From Heterohyrax brucei (taxonomy: Eukaryota > Chordata > Mammalia > Hyracoidea > Procaviidae), in the NCBI GenBank assembly GCA_028571685.1, contig CM053146.1:108909431-108973430 (forward strand): a stretch of 64,000 nucleotides of DNA, given 5' to 3'. Both the position numbers and the translations under genes were made by a program. Below, in pieces: positions 57,738 through 64,000 of this stretch. Under the pieces are notes generated by a model. It was not told the origin of the DNA. It saw only the letters and a list, made by a program, of their open reading frames with translations, and made no database searches. Positions within the stretch are counted from its first letter, which is position 1; each line of letters opens with the position of its first letter.

Positions 57738-57908
57738 GAGTTCCCAGGTGATTCAGGTGGTTAACACACTTGGCTAATAGCTGAATGGCTGGATGTTTGA
57801 GTCCACCCAGAAGCAACTTGGAAAAAAGGCCTGGCAAGCTACAACGTATAGAGCACAGCACTACTCTGACACCTTGAGTTGGAATCCATTTAAGAGAAAC
57901 TAGTTTTA
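57738..57908 (+). mobile_element. AfroSINE, diverged
   Basis: The head is 'caggtgattcaggtggttaa', the B-box-like region 'ggatgtttgagtccaccc', the body 'gcacagcactactctgacac', and the 3' end 'gagttggaatccatttaa'. It lies inside the MLT1-type LTR. Confidence 0.75.
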
Positions 57909-58072
57909 CTGATTTGTTGATTAGATTGGGCCCACTTGGACAATCCAGGCTAAACTTCTTATCTCCAGACCCATATCCTTCGTCATACCTGCAGAGTATC
58001 AGTTAGTAGATTCATATGTTCAGGAATTTAAGGTATAGGCATCTTCGAAAGCCATTATTCTGTCTGCCAGAC

Positions 58073-59990
58073 AAAGTAAGTTTTATTGTCCTTTTATAGA
58101 CAGAAAAGCAAAGGTGATGAGAGCGTTGTATTAGACTAGAGTTTTCACTGCAGTAAAAGGAGGAATGAGAAGTAGATTTCACACGCCTTGACCTAAATCT
58201 ATACCATTGGCCTATGTGTAACCCTCGTAAGAAAAAAACAAAAACCACTTACGTATATACATATTTATACACATAATTCATGTGACATCTATGCTTTTGT
58301 CCTGTCCATCAAGAGTTTCTATTAAGCTACCTATTTAAAAAGTTCTCAATTGCAATATAAGAAAAGATACAAGTCAGAAAATGTACATTCTCAGAAAAAC
58401 CAACTTGAAAAATAAGTATCGATGGTCATGACAGAGAAAGTCCAGTTTATATTTTTATTATGTCACTTTTCTGCAAGATTTGGTCATTTTTGCTGCATAT
58501 TCTCTTCATAGTGGCTTTTCAGGAAAATCACATATTCCTGCAAAATCATCTATGAAAGTCTTGAGCTGGCTAGGTGAAGATAACTCAAGAATGTCCTTCA
58601 CATCAAAACATCGCATTTCACTGGATCTGCTCCGCTGAAGATGGAACATTTCACAAATGCACAGTCAAAGAAAAGGCTTGTCAAGAGGAGGTCGGGGAGG
58701 AAGCATTTGTGTTTATTTTATTACTTTTCAAAGTAGCTACTGATGACACTTTATGGTGTCTCGTGGAAAATTAGAAGTCCAGATTACATCAGGTAATTGC
58801 GGCACACAGGAACGCAGCAGGCTGCACACACACAGCCTGCCAGAGCAGCTATGATTAAATTATCAATGATAAACAAGTCAAGAAGAAAACGTAAAGCAAA
58901 CCAGAATACCAAGGCCAAGAAAGATTTCATCACACAATGAACAGCTAATAGGCAGGAAAGAGTGGAAGGCTGGGTGGTGTTGCCTGAAGACAGGGCAGCC
59001 CGGTGATGCCTCTGAGACTTGTAGAAAAATGGATGGTATCTTGTAAGGGTTTGGTAGTAGATAAACTGGAATGCTGTGATATGCGAATTTAGTTTCACCC
59101 ATGAAAGTTCTTGCTTTGCGCCAGGTTCTTTGTTTTGTATTGTCATCCCACTTTCCACTACTTTCTGTTTATGATTTCTCTTTTTATGCAGCAGAGAACA
59201 AGAGAGTTACTACGGGCAGTTGGCAAAAAAAATGTGGGGTTAAATTTACATAGCCATTCAATGATTGTCATGTCCCCTGATGCATATGGAGCACAATTAA
59301 GAGAGTCTTGACTTTGAGTAAAAAATCTGTTCTTTTCATTTCATGACATATACAATATCATTATGAGCTCATCTACATAGCCTGTTATAATGCACACTTT
59401 TATACTACTATAGTCTTCAGCTAATCAGTCCTCTATGAGCTAATCAGTTCAAATACTGTCACAAGTGGCATAATGCATGCAATTATCCTTGATTCAACTT
59501 CTAAACATGGTGTTGAAAGATCAGATTTAACCAAACAGGCTTATCAGGGATTCATGAATTGATAATCATGATTAATAAGAAATCACAGTGCACAACCTGT
59601 TTTAATTTACCTGTTCATGTAACTTGTGTTGCAGAGCAATGCCAACTTTCATTCAGAGCAAACAAAGAATGTCTAGACTACTAAATGAATTTTAACCCCA
59701 GAATAAGGAACACACATTCACTATTTCAAGGATAATCTTAAATGACAGAAATCAGTGTGGCTGACTAAGGATTATAGCTTTGAAAAGAACCCCGATCTTG
59801 ACTGCCTGAAAGAGAAATAATTACTCACAAGTGGCATCTCTAGTTATCACCAATAAATGTTTGAAGGGGGCATTTATGTTGAATGGGATAAATTGAACTG
59901 CTTGTCTCCAGAGATCCTCAGATTTCTACAGAGCTGTGCTATTTTGAAAAGTGCTCTTTGAAAATAACTGCATTAGGCTTTGTGTTTCCC
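58073..59990. other. Unique sequence, possible conserved non-coding DNA
   Basis: No exon or repeat is recognised over 1.9 kb. The part at about 59440-59720 is AT-rich and repeat-free, with 'ataatcatgattaataag' and 'gcaaacaaagaatgtctag' (homeodomain- and SOX-like cores). The 124-residue minus frame at 58784-59158 has a hydrophobic stretch but no family match that I recognise. Confidence 0.35.
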
Positions 59991-59999
59991 CAAGTAATG

Positions 60000-60210
60000 A
60001 CCTGTAAGGGACTCAGAATACTGACCTATAATTCATTCATTTATCCTGAGAGTATTAAGCAAATATCATATGGTAAAACCTATGCTAAGTACTGGGAATA
60101 AATTAAGAAATAAAAGAAGTTCTATCCTTGAGAAACTCACAATCTAGTGGGGGGGATGAGACAAGAAATCAGAGATGACCAATGTAACAGTAAGCTATTA
60201 AGAAAAATGC
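60000..60210 (+). mobile_element. Ancient mammalian repeat, family not named
   Basis: 'tatgctaagtactgggaata', 'tccttgagaaactcacaatc' and 'tagtgggggggatgagac' follow a widespread old repeat whose consensus has 'gtgctaggtgctgggg' and 'gagctcacagtctag'. I cannot name it reliably. Confidence 0.5.
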
Positions 60211-61090
60211 CGATGAATATCTCATTCTGTTACTGTTTTCTCACAATGAGTTAATTAGAAAACTGTAAAATACATCCTAGCATAATGTCAGTATTGTGTT
60301 TCTGAAAGGCTCAACTTTCACCTCCTAAACTTCTGGGGGGGAAGTAAACTGTTTCCATGTTCTTGGTAGAAACAAAAGGGGTTAAACTAGATGATCCCAG
60401 TGATGAAGGAGTTGGAGGCTGGTGTTCTGGGTTAAAGTGGGGGTCTGGCAAAATACCAGGAGGAAGCTTCCCAAGAACTGAAAGAGATGGTGGTTCATCA
60501 AGAGAGGCAGAGATGTATTCCTATTTGTACGCAGAACTTTGCAGAGTGGGATGGCCAAGAGGGCAGCGTGACTACACCGTGTTTATGGGAGCCAGAAATT
60601 GAAGGGCTGAAGCTACGATCTTCAAAAGTCAGGTGGTCTACGGAGAAGGCCTGTGAGGCACGTCCCTGAGGCCATCCCTGTCACCCCACAGGAGGGCAGG
60701 CAACAGAGCACACAGACAGGGAAGGACCCATGCTAGACCATGGCAGTGCAATGTTGACAAGTGTCTGAGAACCGCGCCAACATGGGAGTCCTCTGCATTC
60801 CTGAGCCTGTCCGGGGATTCCACAGACGTGCCTGAGATTCAGTTGCTTGCATGGTACATCCACTGCTGGGGAGCAGGTGTACACGCTGCATTGCAAACCA
60901 GATACCTGCAGGGACCAGGCAGGTATTGCCAAGGGATTGAGTGATGCAGTGGGCTTGGTTCACGGAAAGCAAACAAGAAACAACCTGCACGTTTCCATGG
61001 AGCAACTGTCACCCCAAGCCAACTGGCTGTGGCTGTTTGCAGCTAGTTCCTCTCATTTTGAGTCATGCTCCATCAGTCAGTAAATGACAG
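60211..61090. other. Unique GC-richer sequence, no gene supported
   Basis: An ATG-started 81-codon frame lies at 60357-60602, and overlapping minus frames at 60638-61005. None has a recognisable domain, and they overlap in several phases. Confidence 0.35.
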
Positions 61091-61094
61091 TCTC

Positions 61095-61425
61095 GAAAGC
61101 TTGACTCCATCTATGTCATTAAGGTCGACTCCACTTTGAGGAGACAGCTCTTCCCCAGGCATCTCTGGAGTGCCTTCCAACCTGGGGAGCTCATCTTCCA
61201 GCACGGTATCTGACAATATTCTACTGCCATTCATAAGGCTTTCACTCTATCATTCGTTTCCAAAGCAAACTGCCAGGTCCTTCATCCTGGTCTTAGTCTG
61301 GAAGCTCAGCTGAAACTTGTCCACCAGGGGTGACCCTGCTGGTATATCAGAGGCATAGTTTCCAGCATCACAGCAATACACAAGTTCCTGCAGTACAACA
61401 AACTTGCAGACAAGTGGGGAGCTAC
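61095..61425 (-). mobile_element. RTE LINE 5' region, isolated piece
   Basis: The antisense of the RTE start: 'cttgactccatctatgtcat', 'gagacagctcttccccagg', 'tctggaagctcagctgaaac' and 'ttccagcatcacagcaatac'. It stops before the endonuclease region. A 5' piece alone is unusual for LINEs, so the rest was probably deleted. Confidence 0.85.
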
Positions 61426-61450
61426 AAGGAAAATTAAAAGACAATGTGAC

Positions 61451-62528
61451 TCTCTTAGTCCTCTAGGGCTTCTAAAACAGAAAAGACTCTAGTAGACAGC
61501 TTTAATAAAGAGAAATTTATTTCCTCCCAGTAAAGTAGGCTAATGTATAAATTCAGGGAGTAAGCTCCCGGGGCCTTCTCTCTCTGTTAACTCTGAGACA
61601 GTTCCTTGTCCACAACCTTCCCCACATCAAGGAGGTTCTCAGGTACAGGGATCCTGAGGCTAAAGGATGCACTGTGCTCCCAGTCCCACTTTCTTGGTGA
61701 TATGAGGTCCCCACCTCTCTACTCACTTCCCTGTCCTTTTATCTCTCAGGAGGTAAGAGGTGATACAGGCCACACCCCAGGGAAACTCCCTTTACATTGA
61801 TTGGATGAGGAGCCTGACCCGAGGAAGGGTGCTACAATCTCCCCCTGTCATAGATTGAATTATATCCCCTGAAAAATGTGTGTATTAGTTTGGCTGGGCC
61901 ATGGTTCCCAGTATTGTGTGGTTGTCATCTATTTTGTGATTTTCCTATGTTGAAAATCCTAATCTCTGCCTGCAGTTAATAAGGAAAACTTGGATTATGT
62001 TGAAGAGGATTAGGTTGGGACTGTAACACCCATACTAAGGTCACATCCCTGATCAGCCAATGTGAAGTGAGTTTCCCTGGGGTGTGACTTGTGCTGCATT
62101 TTATTTACAAGAGATAAAAGGATAGAGAAGCAAGCAGAGAGTTGAGAACCTCTTCCCGTCAAGAAGAAGCACCAGAAGAAGAACATGTCCTTTGGACCTG
62201 AGGTTCCCGCATTGAGACACTCCTAGACCAAGGGAGGACTGATGGCAAAGAGCTCTGGAACAACAGGTTCAGAAAGCCTTCCTCTGGAGCCAGTGCCCTG
62301 TATTCGGATTTCTATCTTACTGGACTGTAAGAGAATAAAATTCTCTTTGTTGAAGCTTTCACTTGTGATTTTTTTGTTACAGCGGCAGTAGATGACTAAG
62401 ACATACCCCAGTCCTCTTTAATATAAAATTGCAATCACAAAATGGAGGACAACTACATAATCCTGGGAATCATGGCCCAGCAAAATTGCTACACGTAGTT
62501 TTTGGATGGACATAATTCAATCCATGAC
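61451..62528 (-). mobile_element. MaLR-like LTR, subtype B, split by another LTR
   Basis: The left part ('tctcttagtcctctagggct' to 'ccgaggaagggtgctac') and the right part ('ccccagtcctctttaat' to 'cataattcaatccatgaca') are consecutive blocks of one antisense LTR. A sense-oriented LTR of the same family (61846-62403) lies inside it. Solitary fossil. Confidence 0.85.
61846..62403 (+). mobile_element. MaLR-like LTR, subtype B, inserted in the other LTR
   Basis: It runs from 'tgtcatagattgaattatat' to 'agtagatgactaagaca' and carries 'gtttccctggggtgtgactt' and 'gagaataaaattctctttg' (polyadenylation-signal-like region). It is complete in length and opposite in orientation to its host LTR. Flanks are C-rich and only approximately duplicated. 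Confidence 0.88.
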
Positions 62529-63279
62529 ATGATAAATTTTGGAAAATATGAAGAGAGGTTGGACTTGTAGATGAGAGTAGGGGTGTAGAAGGGGACCCCA
62601 ATAAGGTGTAATACATCAGAGACCATTTAAAAGATGAATGTCAGAATTCTTAAGCTTGCTTATTCCTTTCTTGTTCAGCCAATACATGCCACACACTGTA
62701 TTGAATTTTGGAGACACATCTGTGAGGAAAACAATGGCCCCTGCATTCAGAAACTCTATTGTCTACTAGTTAGACACCTGAGGAATAAAACACATCTGCC
62801 AGAAAAAAAAAAAAAAATCGAAGGATAAAGGAGAGTGTGTAAGGCAGAGGGTACGATGTGTATGGAAATCCAGATGAGTGCAAGCAAGAGGTCTCTATAG
62901 CACCCAAGGGTGTTGGTATGTCTGGAGCACAGAGTTCAGGGAAAAGCATGAGAGGAGACTAGAGAGACTGGCAGCGGCCAGAACATGCGAAGTTCCAACC
63001 TGAGGCACTACACAGGAGGTGGTACTTGTCCTGAGGGCAATGGAAAAATCAATGAAGGATTTCAAGCAAATATCCCATGATCAGATTTTCATATTTAAAG
63101 ATAACTCAAGGTTAGAGCATGGGACATAGAACAGAAGACCAATTAAGAGGCAATTGCTGTAATTCAGATGAGAAATAAAGATCAGGTAGTTGTTAACTAA
63201 AAAGTCAGTGAAATAAAATATTGGCACCATTCTCTGAAAACCAGACCTGCTCGAGAGGCCTCAGCAGCAACTCAGGAGA

Positions 63280-63385
63280 AAAAAATCTAGTGATCTCCTC
63301 CCCTGGAATCCCTATGGGGTGTTTCCACTCTGTCATACAGGATTGCTATGGGTCAAAATTAACGTAACAACAAGAGCAAAAAGAA
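63280..63385 (+). mobile_element. AfroSINE 3' half with an RTE-type tail
   Basis: 'gtgatctcctcccctggaat', 'gggtgtttccactctgtca', 'attgctatgggtcaaaatta' and the tail 'cgtaacaacaagagc'. The head is missing. Confidence 0.75.
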
Positions 63386-63643
63386 GTGACTGTAAAGAGG
63401 TCAATGGAATCAAGAGAGTTCAGGAGACGTGAGATAGATAACAGGGAACTGATGAGAAGCCGAGAGTGAAGAAGGTAGAGGAGTTCAAGGGAAACTCTTT
63501 ACGTTTCTGGATTGTTCACTGGGTGAATTCATGGTTCCATTCCCCAACAGGAAACTGGCAAAAAAAAAAAACTGGGTTTATGGGAGAAGTTGGTGAGTTC
63601 TCTATGGTGTGTTAAATTTATGATACTAGAGAAACATCTAGTA

Positions 63644-63672
63644 GCCATGCCAAGTGCCGTAGAGTCGGATCA
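63644..63672 (-). mobile_element. Short SINE 3' end piece
   Basis: 'gccaagtgccgtagagtcgg' followed by 'atcagactcatg' is the antisense of the same 3' end seen at 34430-34473. About 30 bp is present, with only a 4 bp candidate duplication (catg). Confidence 0.65.
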
Positions 63673-63760
63673 GACTCATGTTTAATAGATAGTTCAGGAT
63701 ATAGGTGATGAATTTGAGAGGAAGGCTTGCACAGGCCAACTCTAGGACTTAATATGGACT

Positions 63761-64000
63761 GTGATTTGCTTCCAAATCATAATCAGAATAGATGTCTTCT
63801 CAGTATCTTTAAGATGATAGAATCTTGCTATCTTTATTTTAAATAAACGTTAAAGATATTGCATGTAAGATAACATTGTTTACAAAGTATGATTTACTCA
63901 AGATCTTTTAAAAACTCCAGCAGTATAGAAATATCTCATTCGTGACAAAAGCAAAGCTGGCTTCCTTTGCTTTGTTTGATCTAACACTGGGAGTGTTCAT
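63761..64000. other. Unique AT-rich sequence to window end
   Basis: No gene or repeat is recognised. Confidence 0.4.

Larger units (their letters stand above)
55222..58072 (-). mobile_element. MLT1-type LTR split by a MaLR-like element and an AfroSINE
   Basis: The left part is 'tgtccatattagtttcctat' to 'catttctgttggccaggc'. The right part is 'aaaactaaggtgttggcagg', 'ttcccagctgctagaggcc', 'ctggaaaagatcctctgc', 'gggcccacttggacaatcc' and 'gccattattctgtctgcc'. These are successive blocks of one old antisense LTR; the inserts are at 55339-57412 and 57738-57908. Confidence 0.75.
62640..63760 (+). mobile_element. Ancient mammalian repeat, family not named, with SINE pieces
   Basis: 'acatgccacacactgtattg', 'cctgcattcagaaactctat', 'ttaagaggcaattgctgtaa' and 'caggaaactggcaaaaaa' follow in order an old dispersed repeat that I recognise but cannot name with certainty. 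A plain poly-A run lies at 62802-62816. AfroSINE pieces interrupt it. Confidence 0.4.

Noticed and set aside
58784-59158. Minus-strand frame with a hydrophobic segment
   Set aside because: The hydrophobic stretch is short and unsupported; two overlapping frames of similar length exist, and no membrane protein family is recognised.
60357-60602. ATG-started 81-codon frame
   Set aside because: No family resemblance, overlaps other frames on both strands, and no splice or promoter context could be identified.
1-64000. CRISPR array, prokaryotic operon or phage
   Set aside because: Direct repeats are SINE, LINE and LTR copies or target duplications; the whole window is mammalian in repeat content.

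Overview
The window is non-coding nuclear DNA from an afrotherian mammal, most likely a paenungulate such as an elephant; a hyrax or sirenian cannot be excluded from sequence alone. The assignment rests on dozens of AfroSINE copies (tRNA-like head, a body ending near 'gagtcggaatcgactcgacgg', tails rich in GGTTTGG), on several long RTE-type LINEs ending in CAACAAC, and on a recurrent MaLR-like LTR starting 'tgtcttagttatctagtgc' on its antisense strand. No host protein-coding exon, rRNA, tRNA or CRISPR array could be supported. The long open frames are either chance or lie inside LINE or transposon remains. The window reads as intergenic or deep intronic sequence.

Layout: 0-6 kb holds an old L2, MIRs, a MER5-type DNA transposon split by an L1 tail, and an AfroSINE split by a solitary LTR. 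6-11 kb is mostly unique with AfroSINEs and one LTR. 11.7-14.6 kb is an old plus-strand L1 broken by two LTRs and an AfroSINE, one LTR itself holding an AfroSINE and an RTE end. 15-28.7 kb alternates unique sequence with AfroSINEs, MIRs, L2s and MLT1-type LTRs. 28.7-38.3 kb is the most layered block: a minus-strand L1 interrupted by two RTE LINEs, a mariner piece, an L1 3' tail, an LTR and an AfroSINE. 38-44 kb is largely unique. 44.1-48.7 kb is a near full-length RTE LINE interrupted by an AfroSINE and a complete-length mariner. 49-50.4 kb has AfroSINEs and an L1 tail. 52-58 kb holds a short RTE deletion derivative, another RTE LINE split by an LTR, and an MLT1-type LTR that received a two-LTR MaLR-like element. 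58-64 kb is mostly unique, with an RTE end, an LTR inserted in an LTR, and an old unnamed repeat.

The interruptions give a relative order: MIR, L2, MER5, MLT1 and the older L1s were hosts; RTE, mariner, the elephant-type LTRs and AfroSINEs came later. AfroSINE and RTE share their 3' ends, which fits SINE mobilisation by RTE machinery. The most unusual signals are ultra-short insertions (12-44 bp) made only of an AfroSINE/RTE-like 3' end, two of them flanked by target-site-like duplications. I found no evidence of a new gene system. All repeat family names are from recognition of consensus sequence by eye; edges are good to roughly 5-20 bp unless a target duplication fixes them.
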